This document shows positions 24,788 to 33,108 of a stretch of DNA of 64,000 nucleotides, piece by piece. The DNA is taken from contig VGZY01000003.1 of assembly GCA_016872355.1 (NCBI GenBank), positions 1 to 64,000 on the forward strand, written 5' to 3'. Position numbers and translations under genes: made by a program. This DNA comes from SAR202 cluster bacterium. GTDB lineage: Bacteria > Chloroflexota > Dehalococcoidia > Lucifugimonadales > VGZY01. The notes under the pieces were generated by a model that was not told the origin of the DNA, searched no databases, and saw nothing but the letters and a program-made list of their open reading frames with translations. The number at the start of each line of letters is the position of its first letter. Positions within the stretch are counted from its first letter, which is position 1.

Positions 24788-25954
24788 ATGAAGAGCTTTA
24801 TCGACCATTTGGAATGTACCTATTGCGGGAAGACGTATCCCGAGAACAAGCCCATCCGCCTGTGCGAGGCGTGCGGCAAGGTCCTTTACGCCCGGTACGA
24901 CGCGTCGGCGGCGAAGAAAGCCGTGAAGCGCGAGGCCATCAAGGACAGGCCGGCGAGCATGTGGCGCTACTTTGAGATGCTGCCCGTGCACAACGAAGCG
25001 AACGTGGTCACGCTGCAGGAAGGGTGGACCCCAATAATCCCGGCGCCGAAGCTGGCGAAGGCGATTGGGTCCCAGTCCGTGGTCATCAAGGACGAGGGAA
25101 TAAACCCGACCGGGACGTTCAAGGTGCGTGGGATCTCAGCGGCGATTTCCAAGGCCAACGAGCTCGGCATCAAGAGCGTCACAATGCCCACCGCAGGCAA
25201 CGCGGGCGGCGCGTGCTCATTTTACGCAGCCCGCGCCGGCATGGGGGCATACGTCTTCATGCCCAAGGACGCGCCGGAGGCGAACCAGAAAGAGGTCGTG
25301 CATGCGGGCGCGAAGCTGACGCTGGTGGACGGGCTGATAGGCGAGGCGGGCAAGCAGGCGCGCAAGCTGGCGGCCGATTCCGGTTTCTTCGATCTCTCCA
25401 CCCTCCAGGAGCCGTACCGGGCCGAGGGCAAGAAGACGATGGGGTACGAGATTGCCGAGCAGATGCGATGGACGTTCCCGGATGTGATCATGTACCCCAC
25501 CGGCGGCGGGACGGGCATCGTGGGCATCTGGAAGGCGGTCTTCGAGATGGAGGCTCTTGGCTGGACGGACGGCAAGCGGCCCCGGATCTTCGCGGTCCAG
25601 TCCGAGAACTGCCAGCCGATAGTGAACGCCTTCAAAAAGGGAGCAGAGTTCGCCGAGCCTTGGCCGACCCCGCACACCATAGCGCACGGCATGCGCGTCC
25701 CTTCGGCAATCGCCGACTACCTGATCCTCCGAGTCCTGAGGGAGAGCAAGGGCGGGGGAGTGACCGTGTCCGACCAGGAGATAATCGAGCACATGCGCCT
25801 CGTGGCGCGGACGGAGGGCGTCTTCGTATGCCCGGAGGGCGCTGCAACGGCCGCAGGTGCGCGCAAGCTCATCGCGGACGGCACAATTTCACCGGACGAG
25901 AAGATTCTACTGCTGAACACCGGAAGCGGCCTGAAGAGCCTGGAGCTTCTGTAA
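24788..25954 (+). CDS. Threonine synthase-like PLP enzyme
   Basis: A 388-residue fold-type II PLP enzyme. An N-terminal zinc-ribbon-like part (CTYCGKTYPENKPIRLCEACG) is followed by the PLP Lys in NPTGTFKVRGISAAI, the phosphate-binding TAGNAGGACSFYAARAG, and TGGGTGIVGIWKA. Threonine synthase converts O-phosphohomoserine to threonine; related cysteate or diaminopropionate enzymes cannot be excluded. GAGGAG lies four bases before the ATG at 24788. An upstream ATG at 24767 is less well placed. Confidence 0.88.
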   Translation: MKSFIDHLECTYCGKTYPENKPIRLCEACGKVLYARYDASAAKKAVKREAIKDRPASMWRYFEMLPVHNEANVVTLQEGWTPIIPAPKLAKAIGSQSVVIKDEGINPTGTFKVRGISAAISKANELGIKSVTMPTAGNAGGACSFYAARAGMGAYVFMPKDAPEANQKEVVHAGAKLTLVDGLIGEAGKQARKLAADSGFFDLSTLQEPYRAEGKKTMGYEIAEQMRWTFPDVIMYPTGGGTGIVGIWKAVFEMEALGWTDGKRPRIFAVQSENCQPIVNAFKKGAEFAEPWPTPHTIAHGMRVPSAIADYLILRVLRESKGGGVTVSDQEIIEHMRLVARTEGVFVCPEGAATAAGARKLIADGTISPDEKILLLNTGSGLKSLELL

Positions 25955-25959
25955 ACATG

Positions 25960-25991
25960 TATTGGCCGTCAGGTTCGCCTGCCGGCCAATA
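25960..25991. terminator. Bidirectional hairpin terminator
   Basis: TATTGGCCG...CGGCCAATA with an inner CAGG-TTCG-CCTG tetraloop stem and a single internal mismatch, between convergent genes. Confidence 0.75.
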
Positions 25992-26020
25992 CTGTTAGTC
26001 CTCATCATTCCTGACGCCGG

Positions 26021-27214
26021 CTACCGGCCCAGCAACCGCAGCAGCCAGCTTAGCGCCGCCTGGAGCGGCCCGACGGCCACGATGGGCTGTGGCGGCGGCG
26101 GCGGCGTCACGACGACCGGGACAGAGGGCTGCGCTACAGGCTCTTCCGCTTTCTCGTCCCCCTCTCCGCAGGTGGCGGCCAGGATTGCCTCCCTTGTGCT
26201 AACCATTGCGACCGGGTTCGTGTACACGCGCAACGGCGCGCTGTGCGACTCGTACACCGTGCCGCCGGCGTCGATGTGGCACAGCCTGTGCACCTTCCCT
26301 GCGTCCAGCAGCCCGCGCTCTCCGCCTGTGGCGAAGATAGAGCCTGCAACGATGGGGTCGGAAACGCTCGATACGTTGACCACACGCGGCCGCCCCGGCT
26401 CGTTCCAGTCCTGATCGAGGATGCCCTGCACCATAGCCGAGGTGATTCCGAGTAACGGCCGGGAGGCCCCCATATCCAGCACGGCCTGGGAGTAATTGGA
26501 GCTGCACGTGTAGGTGCCGGCAAGCTGGGCAGCCATGTTGGAGGTCCCGCGCACCGGGCTCTCGATAGTCGTGATACTGTTCACGCGGCGCGAAATGTCA
26601 TCGTCCAGCGCAGCCCAGAGCGACACCACGCCACCCTGGCTGAATCCGACCAGGTCCACCGTTTCGCCGTTGGCCGTCAGCGAGCGGATGTATTCGCGGA
26701 GCATCAGCCCGGAGCTCCGCGGCGCTGAAGCAGTCTGGGGGGAGCCCGGCGGGTTGAAGGTGAAGTCGTCGCCGTCGATCGAGATCAATGTATCGAGGTA
26801 CGTGTAGGGGTACTTCTTCTGCCGGTCGGAGGCGTAGGAGAAGTAGACGATGTCGTCGCCGACCTGCGGCGCACCGTCCACCCTGTCCGGCAGGTCACGG
26901 TAGCCGCGCTCCTCGATCAGCCACCTGCGGACCTGTGCGAACGACGGCTCGTACGGCCCCACTGCGCCGTCGATCATCCCGCCGGTGAAGTCGCCGGGCG
27001 TCGCGGCCTCGCTGCACATGCCGTCGACGAAGACGACGCGCCGGTGCTCCACGGAAGCTGCGTCTGCAAGCGCGGATGTCAGGGCGACGTACAGGCCGAG
27101 GGCGAAGCCGAACGCCAGAACCCAACCGGCGGTACGCGGCCTTCTTCGCGCAACGGCAACAGCCCGAGGGCGCCTGCGGGCATCCAGGTAAGCTGCATTC
27201 CTACGGTCCGGCAT
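26021..27214 (-). CDS. Exported alpha/beta hydrolase (lipase/esterase-like)
   Basis: A 397-residue protein. A basic N-terminal stretch leads into one hydrophobic segment (residues ~30-50, signal peptide or anchor). The alpha/beta hydrolase core contains the nucleophile elbow VDLVGFSQGGVVSLW (GxSxG). A Pro-rich stretch precedes a hydrophobic C-terminus (VAVGPLQAALSWLLRLLGR), which may contact the membrane. Likely an ester hydrolase; the substrate is unknown. The ATG at 27214 has GGGAGGG directly upstream and is preferred to the ATG at 27289. Confidence 0.75.
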   Translation of the reverse strand: MPDRRNAAYLDARRRPRAVAVARRRPRTAGWVLAFGFALGLYVALTSALADAASVEHRRVVFVDGMCSEAATPGDFTGGMIDGAVGPYEPSFAQVRRWLIEERGYRDLPDRVDGAPQVGDDIVYFSYASDRQKKYPYTYLDTLISIDGDDFTFNPPGSPQTASAPRSSGLMLREYIRSLTANGETVDLVGFSQGGVVSLWAALDDDISRRVNSITTIESPVRGTSNMAAQLAGTYTCSSNYSQAVLDMGASRPLLGITSAMVQGILDQDWNEPGRPRVVNVSSVSDPIVAGSIFATGGERGLLDAGKVHRLCHIDAGGTVYESHSAPLRVYTNPVAMVSTREAILAATCGEGDEKAEEPVAQPSVPVVVTPPPPPQPIVAVGPLQAALSWLLRLLGR

Positions 27215-27344
27215 CTTCCCTCCCCACAACCAATGGCCTAACTTATGCGCACTAGGATCATTGTGGAGAGCGGAAAGGCATATAGGCAAGAATTATTGCC
27301 TAGAATTTCTATTGGGCAGGTAGCTGCTCGGGCAGGTCGCCGCG

Positions 27345-28043
27345 CTAGGCAAACTCGACCGTAACCGTATCGATGGACAGGTACCCGGTCGGCATCTTCG
27401 TCCGGTCGTAGTCGTAGTCGCGGCCCGGCACGCCATTGTGCATGTCCTCGATTGGGGGAACGGGCACAACGTTGACGGGGAAGAGGACGAGAATGATGTC
27501 GTGGTTGAGGTCCCGAAGAATATCCTTGATAGGCCCGTAGCCGTAGTGCTTGACCTTGTTCCACCGGCCCCCGAGCGGCGTCCACTGCTTCTCGTCCGGC
27601 ACGAGCGTGATCGTCTGGTCGGACCACTCCTTCGTCACCTTGATGGGCTGCCCCGTGAGAACGGCATTTGCTGTGGTGTCCGCCAGCTTCGATTGCGCCA
27701 GCAGGACAAGCTGCGACCCCTTGAAGTCGATCTCTCCCTTCATCCGGAAGGTGATCCTGGCGTTGGTGAAATCGGTTGGGTAGCCGCCCGCCACGAAGTT
27801 GTTCTTCCCTCCATACGGCGTCACGAAGGCCGTCGCCTCCGGGTTTTCGGTGGTCAGCAGGAACGCGAGGATGTTGAGGTAGCCTGCCCCGGGCGGCGCA
27901 TGGTTGGCGTCCAGCATGAACGGGCTGCGCGCGGTGACCACACCGTCCTTTATCTCCAGCTTTCGAAGCACGCCGTGCTTCTCGTATCCGGTCCATCCGC
28001 CGAGGCCGCTGTCGAATGTTTCTACGTATACCTGCTTTGGCAA
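27345..28043 (-). CDS. Tandem paralogue 1 of an unrecognised family
   Basis: A 232-residue protein with no signal peptide or membrane segment. It shares a fixed framework with the three genes upstream of it: YVETFDSGLGGW at the start, ARSPFMLDANHAPPGAGY, GGYPTDFTNARITFRMKGE, TGQPIKVTKEWSDQTITLVP, and a closing PTGYLSIDTVTVEF. The aromatic-rich, beta-like spacing recalls jelly-roll or carbohydrate-binding folds, but no known family was recognised. It starts at TTG (28043) behind GAGGTG, 12 bases after paralogue 2, and is last in the run. It lacks the ~15-residue insert shared by paralogues 2 and 3. Confidence 0.7.
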   Translation of the reverse strand: MPKQVYVETFDSGLGGWTGYEKHGVLRKLEIKDGVVTARSPFMLDANHAPPGAGYLNILAFLLTTENPEATAFVTPYGGKNNFVAGGYPTDFTNARITFRMKGEIDFKGSQLVLLAQSKLADTTANAVLTGQPIKVTKEWSDQTITLVPDEKQWTPLGGRWNKVKHYGYGPIKDILRDLNHDIILVLFPVNVVPVPPIEDMHNGVPGRDYDYDRTKMPTGYLSIDTVTVEFA

Positions 28044-28055
28044 AGGGCACCTCGA

Positions 28056-28811
28056 TTATTCGGGATACTCGATTTTGACAGTGTCGAAGGAAATGCAGCC
28101 GGACGGTAATCGCGAGGAATCCAAGTGGTAGTCGCGGCCCGCGCGGAGGATGTACCGGGCCTCAAGGTCCTTCGGGGCCATCTCAGGATTCGCGAAAGTA
28201 ATCAGCTCCGGCCGCGCCTCAACCTGGCCCAGCGGGACTACGTCCAGCGGGTAAAGGACAAAGATGATGTTCTTCACGCGCCGTAGCGCACGAGAAATGG
28301 GGCCTCGCTTGTAGAGGTGGGTCTTGTTCCAGCTTGCTCCCAGCATTAGCCACAGGCTCTCGTCGGGCGAAAGAGTAACGGTGTGCTCCGACCATCGCTC
28401 CGAAATCTTCATGGGCTGGGCCGTCAGAAGGGCAGGAATGTTCCTGTCCTCCGTATCCCGCTGGACAAGGACAACGAGCTTCGCACCTTTCATATCGCCT
28501 TCGCCTCGCAGCCGGACCGTGATCCTGGCATTTGTGAAGTCGTTGGGGTACCCGCCCGCAAGGAATGCGTTCTTGCCCGCGAGTGGCTCCACCATCGCCT
28601 CGGTCTGCGCCACCAGGCCTGTCATGAGAAACGCAATAATCTGGAAGTAGCCGCCGCCCGGCGGCGCGTGGTTGGAATCCAGCATAAATGGGCTGCGCGC
28701 GGTGACCGTACCTTTCTTGTGCTCCAGCGCCCTCATGACGGTGTGCCGCTCGTATCCGCACCACCCGCGCGGGCCCGAGTCGAACGTCTCCAGGTACATC
28801 TTTCCGGACAT
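28056..28811 (-). CDS. Tandem paralogue 2 of an unrecognised family
   Basis: A 251-residue soluble protein, most similar to paralogue 3. Shared blocks are YLETFDSGPRGWCGYERHTV, RSPFMLDSNHAPPGGGYF, GGYPNDFTNARITVRLRGEGD, WSEHTVTLSPDESLW, LEARYILRAGRDYHLD and a closing FDTVKIEYP. With paralogue 3 it has an extra segment before the ILRAGRDY motif, absent from paralogues 1 and 4, indicating a later duplication. GGGAG lies six bases before the ATG at 28811. No catalytic motif is evident; conserved Asp, His and Asn in the LDSNHA and DFTNAR blocks are candidates for a ligand or metal site. Confidence 0.7.
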   Translation of the reverse strand: MSGKMYLETFDSGPRGWCGYERHTVMRALEHKKGTVTARSPFMLDSNHAPPGGGYFQIIAFLMTGLVAQTEAMVEPLAGKNAFLAGGYPNDFTNARITVRLRGEGDMKGAKLVVLVQRDTEDRNIPALLTAQPMKISERWSEHTVTLSPDESLWLMLGASWNKTHLYKRGPISRALRRVKNIIFVLYPLDVVPLGQVEARPELITFANPEMAPKDLEARYILRAGRDYHLDSSRLPSGCISFDTVKIEYPE

Positions 28812-28830
28812 GTGGATACTCCCGATAGCG

Positions 28831-29580
28831 CTATGGGAACTCGATTTTGACGGTGTCTATTGCGATCGAGCCGGATGGAAGGAGCGTCCAGTCCACAGGG
28901 TAGTCCCTTCCTGCGCGCAGGATATACCGCGGCTCCAGCCCCGGCGGTATCTGCGCCGGCTCGCCGAAGGTGATTTTTGCCGAGTCCACCTTCATAGGCG
29001 CCGCCGGTACGACGTCGATATCGGATAGCACGAAAATGAGGTTCTTCACCTGCGGAAGCACCTCATTTATAGTCCCGAATCGGTACCTCTTTCCCTTGCT
29101 CCAGTTGCCGCCCATCATATTCCATTGGGACTGCTCCGGCGCCATTGTGACGGTCTGCTCGGACCACGTTCGTGTGATCTCGATGGGCTGACCGACAAGC
29201 TGGGCGGGCACGATAAGGTCGCCGACTTCCGCCGCGGTGTGCAGCACCAGCCGCGCGCCCTTCGTATCGCCCTCGCCTTTGAGCCGGACCGTGACCCGCG
29301 CGTTCGTGAAATCGGCCGGATAGCCGCCTTCCAGGAACGCGTTCGTTCCGGCGACAGCCTCGATCTCGGAATCGAAGCCCGGGGAGGGTAGGGTCATCAG
29401 GAATGCCACGATCAGGAAGTAGCCGCCGCCGGGGTAGGCGTGGTTTGAGTCCAGCATGAATGGGCTGCGGTTGGTCACGACGCCATTGCGATGCTCCAGG
29501 GCACGCAGCACGGTGTGGCGCTCGTAAGTCGCCCACCCGCCGGGACCGTTGTCAAATGTCTCGACGTATGTGCGGCCCAT
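28831..29580 (-). CDS. Tandem paralogue 3 of an unrecognised family
   Basis: A 249-residue soluble protein with the family blocks YVETFDNGPGGWATYERHTV, RSPFMLDSNHAYPGGGYF, GGYPADFTNARVTVRLKGEGD, TWSEQTVTMAPEQSQW, RYILRAGRDYPVD and AIDTVKIEFP. Its ATG at 29580 directly abuts the stop codon of paralogue 4 (TGAATG), so it is almost certainly co-translated. The close match to paralogue 2 over the whole length, including the insert, indicates a recent pair within an older array. Confidence 0.7.
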   Translation of the reverse strand: MGRTYVETFDNGPGGWATYERHTVLRALEHRNGVVTNRSPFMLDSNHAYPGGGYFLIVAFLMTLPSPGFDSEIEAVAGTNAFLEGGYPADFTNARVTVRLKGEGDTKGARLVLHTAAEVGDLIVPAQLVGQPIEITRTWSEQTVTMAPEQSQWNMMGGNWSKGKRYRFGTINEVLPQVKNLIFVLSDIDVVPAAPMKVDSAKITFGEPAQIPPGLEPRYILRAGRDYPVDWTLLPSGSIAIDTVKIEFP

Positions 29581-30273
29581 TCAGCCCCGCGGTTCCGCGA
29601 ATTCGATCTCGATTTCGTCCATCGCTATCCAGCCCTCCGGGATACGCGCCGGGTCGATAGGGTACTCTCGCCCGGCCCACAGCCGGTGAGGGTCGCCATG
29701 CAGCGGCTCCGCCGGCCGGACATCGAGAGGGAACAGGATGAAGATGATGTCCAGATTCACGTCGCCCAGCGCGCCCTCCAGGTTACCGCATCCGTACTGG
29801 TCGCGCATGTCGTGTCGTGCGCCAAGGCAGGTCCATTGCGAAGGGTCAGGCGCGAGGGTCAGGGTCTGCTCAGACCACTCCGGCGTGATGCGAAGCGGCT
29901 GGCCGGTGAGCGCGTAATTGTCGGCCCGCCCGCCGGACACGGCCTGTATGTCGAGCACCATCTGCGCGCCGTGCGCGTTCCGCAACTCACCCCGCAGTCG
30001 CACCTTGATCCGCGCGTTCGTGAAGTCGGTCGGGTAGTGCTCCTCGGCGAACCGCTTCCGTCCGCCGGGCTTCAGGTAGGCCTCGGGGATGCGGTGGTTC
30101 ACGCGGGTGAACAGGCAGTAGAGGATCGAGAGGTAGCCCGCGCCGGGCGGAGCGTGCGTGGCATCGATGTGCCACGGGCTGCGTGTGACCGCCGCGCCGT
30201 CCTCGATGTACAACGCGCGCTTGCGGCCTACCCAGCCCCCTGGGCCGGAGTCGAAGGACTCGCGGTAGATCAT
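29581..30273 (-). CDS. Tandem paralogue 4 of an unrecognised family, coupled to thiolase
   Basis: A 230-residue soluble protein, the most diverged copy: YRESFDSGPGGWVGRKR, TRSPWHIDATHAPPGAGYL, HYPTDFTNARIKVRLRGEL, EWSEQTLTLAPDPSQW, LWAGREYPID and a closing MDEIEIEFA. The ATG at 30273 overlaps the thiolase stop (ATGA), which fixes the start and shows translational coupling to an acyl-CoA enzyme gene. An ATG 48 bases upstream would lie inside the thiolase gene. The partner choice hints at a role in acyl-CoA or lipid-linked metabolism, which is inference only. Confidence 0.7.
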   Translation of the reverse strand: MIYRESFDSGPGGWVGRKRALYIEDGAAVTRSPWHIDATHAPPGAGYLSILYCLFTRVNHRIPEAYLKPGGRKRFAEEHYPTDFTNARIKVRLRGELRNAHGAQMVLDIQAVSGGRADNYALTGQPLRITPEWSEQTLTLAPDPSQWTCLGARHDMRDQYGCGNLEGALGDVNLDIIFILFPLDVRPAEPLHGDPHRLWAGREYPIDPARIPEGWIAMDEIEIEFAEPRG

Positions 30274-31457
30274 CCGACCCGCTCGAAGATGGTGGCCACG
30301 CCCTGGCCTCCGCCGACGCACATCGTCACCAGGCCGAGCGAGCCGTCGCGCGAGGAGAGCTCCTCCATCAGCTTCACGGTCATGATGGCGCCTGTGGCGC
30401 CCAGGGGGTGGCCCAGGCTGATGCCGCTGCCGACGGTGTTCGTCCTGTCCTGGTCCATGCCAAGCTCGCGAATGCAGTAGAGGGCCTGCACCGCGAACGC
30501 CTCGTTGAGCTCTATAAGGTCGATGTTCTTCATGGTCATGCCGGCCTTTTTGAGGGCGCTGCGCACCGCCGGCACGGGGCCGGTGCCGAACATGGCGGGG
30601 TCCACGCCGGCCACGCCCCGCGTATGCCAGCGCAGGCGCGGCTTGATGCCCAGTGACGCTGCCTTCTCGGCGGACATGACCACCACCGCCGCCGCGCCGT
30701 CGTTTATGCTTGCTGCGTTGCCGGCCGTTACGGTCCCGTTCGGCTTGAATACGGGCTTGAGCTTCGAGAGCTTGTCCATCGAAGTGTCGGGCCGTGGGCC
30801 TTCATCCGCGGACACCACAATGGGGTCGCCCTTGCGCTGGGGCACGGAAACCGGGGCGATCTGCGACTTGAAGCGGCCTTCCTTCGCGGCGGAGACGGCG
30901 CGCTGGTGGCTGGCGAGCGCGAGTGCGTCCTGGTCGGCGCGGCTAATCTCGTAGCGCTCTGTGATGTTCTCCGCGCCCACGCCCATGTGGTAGCGGTTCA
31001 CAGGGCAGGTGAGGCCCTCGACCATCGAGTCGCGCATCTTGAACTCGCCCATTTTGAAGCCGTCGAAGCGAGCGCGGTTGTCGAGCAGAAAGGGCGCCTC
31101 GCTCATGCTCTCCGTCCCCCCGGCGACGGCGATGTCCAACTCGCCTGTGCGGACCATCTGCGCGGCGATGTTAATTGCCTCGAGGCCCGAAGAGCAGACG
31201 CGGTTGACGTTTATTGCCGGGACTTCCGCCGGGATGCCGGCCCGCAGTGCCGCCAGGCGAGGCGCGTAGCCCGCCTCTGCGGCCTGCAGGACGTTGCCGA
31301 AAATCACCTCGTCCACCTGGGCCGGCCGTATGCCGGCGCGCTCCAGCGCGGCCTTGATGGCCACAGCGCCCAGGTCGGTGGCAGACACGTCCTTGAACGC
31401 CCCGCCGAAGCTGCCGAGCGGCGTCCGAGCGCCGCTGACGATGACTGCATCTCGCAT
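30270..31457 (-). CDS. Acetyl-CoA C-acyltransferase (thiolase)
   Basis: A 395-residue thiolase catalysing acyl transfer between acyl-CoAs (beta-ketothiolysis or the reverse condensation). The nucleophilic Cys is in NVNRVCSSGLEAIN (residue ~88). NEAFAVQ, GHPLGATGA (His) and MCVGGGQG (second Cys) complete the active site. Length is typical. It is followed without a gap by the four-paralogue array. Upstream lies the 31485-31590 inverted repeat and then the dehydrogenase gene on the same strand. Confidence 0.95.
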   Translation of the reverse strand: MRDAVIVSGARTPLGSFGGAFKDVSATDLGAVAIKAALERAGIRPAQVDEVIFGNVLQAAEAGYAPRLAALRAGIPAEVPAINVNRVCSSGLEAINIAAQMVRTGELDIAVAGGTESMSEAPFLLDNRARFDGFKMGEFKMRDSMVEGLTCPVNRYHMGVGAENITERYEISRADQDALALASHQRAVSAAKEGRFKSQIAPVSVPQRKGDPIVVSADEGPRPDTSMDKLSKLKPVFKPNGTVTAGNAASINDGAAAVVVMSAEKAASLGIKPRLRWHTRGVAGVDPAMFGTGPVPAVRSALKKAGMTMKNIDLIELNEAFAVQALYCIRELGMDQDRTNTVGSGISLGHPLGATGAIMTVKLMEELSSRDGSLGLVTMCVGGGQGVATIFERVG

Positions 31458-31484
31458 CTGACATGACCTCTATCTTCGATCTAT

Positions 31485-31590
31485 CGTAGAGACGATCCAC
31501 CGGGGCGTCTCATGCGTACAAGATCGCCCTGAATGCGGTATCGCTCAATGTACTACCCTCCACCGAGACCCCCAGAGGGTCGTCTCTACG
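31485..31590. repeat. MITE/REP-like 106-bp inverted-repeat element
   Basis: Arms CGTAGAGACGATCC (31485-31498) and GGGTCGTCTCTACG (31577-31590) are inverted with one mismatch. Internal short repeats (GGGGCGTCTC, GAGACCCCC) make nested pairings. It lies in the 154-bp gap upstream of the thiolase and has no coding capacity. A transposition-derived repeat is likely. Confidence 0.65.
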
Positions 31591-31611
31591 TGGCGTGTGT
31601 CCGCCATACGC

Positions 31612-32505
31612 CTATTTTGCCCGCCGGGCCTCGACGCCGGCCATGTTTTCCATGACCTTGATAAGCGCCTGCGTGCCCTCGCGTCCCATGCCCATCTGCT
31701 GGGCTGTGCGGAAGAGCTGGGTTATGACGGCCGAGAGGAATATGGGCACATTGAGGTCTTCTGCGGACTCAAGGACGAGCCTCATGTCCTTCTGGGCCAT
31801 GTCTATCATGAAGCCGGGCGCGAAATTCCCGTTGTACATCCTGGGGGCAAGGTTCTCCAGCATCCAGGAGTTGGCTGCGCCTCCGCCGAGCGCGCTGAGA
31901 AGGGCGTCCGGGTCTGCGCCTGCCTTCGCGGCGTATACCATGCCCTCGCACACGGCAGCAAGAGTGCCGTTGCCGACGATCTGGTTGGCGAGCTTTATGA
32001 CCTGGCCCATGCCGTTGGGGCCGCAGTGGGTTATTCGCTTGCCCATGGCCTCCAGGATGGGGCGGCAGCGTTCGATCACCGCCTTGTCGCCGCCGATCAT
32101 GATCGAAAGGGTGCCGTTGGTTGCGCCGATTACGCCGCCGCTGACGGGGGCGTCCAGCATTTGGATCCCCTTCTCCTTCAGCCTCGCGGCGATCTCCTTG
32201 GTTACGGTAGGAGAGATCGTGCTCATATCAATTACCACGGAGTCAGGCCTCGCGCCTTCTACGATACCCCCGGGGCCCAGTATGACCGCCTCCACGTCCT
32301 TCGAGTCGGCGACCATCGTGACGATCACGTCTGCGCGGGAGGCTGCGTCCTTCGGCGAGGAGGCCCTTTTCGCCCCCGCGGCGACCGCCTCGTCGGCTCG
32401 GGACGGGGTGCGGTTCCACACGTAGACCTCGTGGCCGCCCTTTACAAGGTTCTTGCTCATTGGGTTGCCCATCAGGCCCAGGCCAATGAAACCTACTCTG
32501 GTCAT
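31612..32505 (-). CDS. NAD(P)-dependent beta-hydroxyacid dehydrogenase (HIBADH/GlxR family)
   Basis: A 297-residue enzyme. The N-terminal Rossmann motif is VGFIGLGLMGNPMSKNLVKGGH and Arg in NRTPSRAD suggests NADP preference. The substrate region is LDAPVSGGVIGATNGTLSIMIGG and the catalytic Lys is in GMGQVIKLANQIVGNG. Members oxidise 3-hydroxyisobutyrate, or reduce tartronate semialdehyde or succinic semialdehyde. The ATG at 32505 gives the standard start; a 19-residue upstream extension is not family-like. It may share function with the thiolase downstream, though an inverted repeat separates them. Confidence 0.92.
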   Translation of the reverse strand: MTRVGFIGLGLMGNPMSKNLVKGGHEVYVWNRTPSRADEAVAAGAKRASSPKDAASRADVIVTMVADSKDVEAVILGPGGIVEGARPDSVVIDMSTISPTVTKEIAARLKEKGIQMLDAPVSGGVIGATNGTLSIMIGGDKAVIERCRPILEAMGKRITHCGPNGMGQVIKLANQIVGNGTLAAVCEGMVYAAKAGADPDALLSALGGGAANSWMLENLAPRMYNGNFAPGFMIDMAQKDMRLVLESAEDLNVPIFLSAVITQLFRTAQQMGMGREGTQALIKVMENMAGVEARRAK

Positions 32506-32668
32506 AGCTGGAAAAACTCCTCTGAATAGTTGCGCGATTATATCACAGCGTGCCCTTCCCAAAGGGTCGCGGGCGCGCCGTGGTCGGCCCGCGATACGCG
32601 GCGGCCGAGCGGCCCGATGAGGCCATCCCTCGGAATGTTCTTTTTTTCACAAAGTAGGTACAACTCCC

Positions 32669-32695
32669 TTGACACCCCGCTATGGGTGTGATAAT
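32669..32695 (+). promoter_or_regulatory. Promoter of the alternative complex III operon
   Basis: A perfect TTGACA (32669-32674) is followed after 15-16 bp by GATAAT/ATAATT (32690-32696), about 65 bp before the first gene. Confidence 0.65.
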
Positions 32696-32759
32696 TTTCA
32701 CTAAGCTTCTGAGAACGTCCTCAGTTAGTTTCCCACGCCACCTCTCGGAAAGGTGATTA

Positions 32760-33089
32760 ATGGACCCATCTGCAGTTACCAATGCCGAGTGGAGCCAGCT
32801 GGGCTCGCTGCTTACGGGCCTCTGGATTATGGTGGGGTTTGTGGTCTTCTTTGCCACAAACATGCTCATCGGCCATATCTTCATCCCATCGCTTGTCGCA
32901 TCTCACCACATACCCGCCGGAATAGAGAAGACCCGCATAGTTTTCTATGTACTGGCGATTCTCGGAATGATCGCGGTGTTCATTACCCTTGTTGGCGTAA
33001 TCAACGACGCGGCCGTAATTCATCGGATCTACGACACGTACTGGATCAAGGGCAATCCTGCCCCTCTCAACGGCGGCGTTGAACATTAA
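32760..33089 (+). CDS. Small two-helix membrane protein, first gene of the complex III operon
   Basis: A 109-residue protein with two transmembrane helices (LLTGLWIMVGFVVFFATNMLIG and FYVLAILGMIAVFITLVGVI) and a conserved-looking IPSLVASHHIPAG loop containing paired His. It matches no ActA-F subunit I recognise. Its position, 19 bases before actA and directly behind the operon promoter, suggests an accessory or assembly subunit; a haem or quinone contact through the His pair is speculative. AAAGGTGA precedes the ATG. Confidence 0.72.
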   Translation: MDPSAVTNAEWSQLGSLLTGLWIMVGFVVFFATNMLIGHIFIPSLVASHHIPAGIEKTRIVFYVLAILGMIAVFITLVGVINDAAVIHRIYDTYWIKGNPAPLNGGVEH

Positions 33090-33108
33090 AGAGCGGACGG
33101 TTTAGAAC

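Noticed and set aside
31597-32529. 310-codon plus-strand frame opposite the hydroxyacid dehydrogenase
   Set aside because: Antisense to a gene with intact Rossmann and catalytic motifs.
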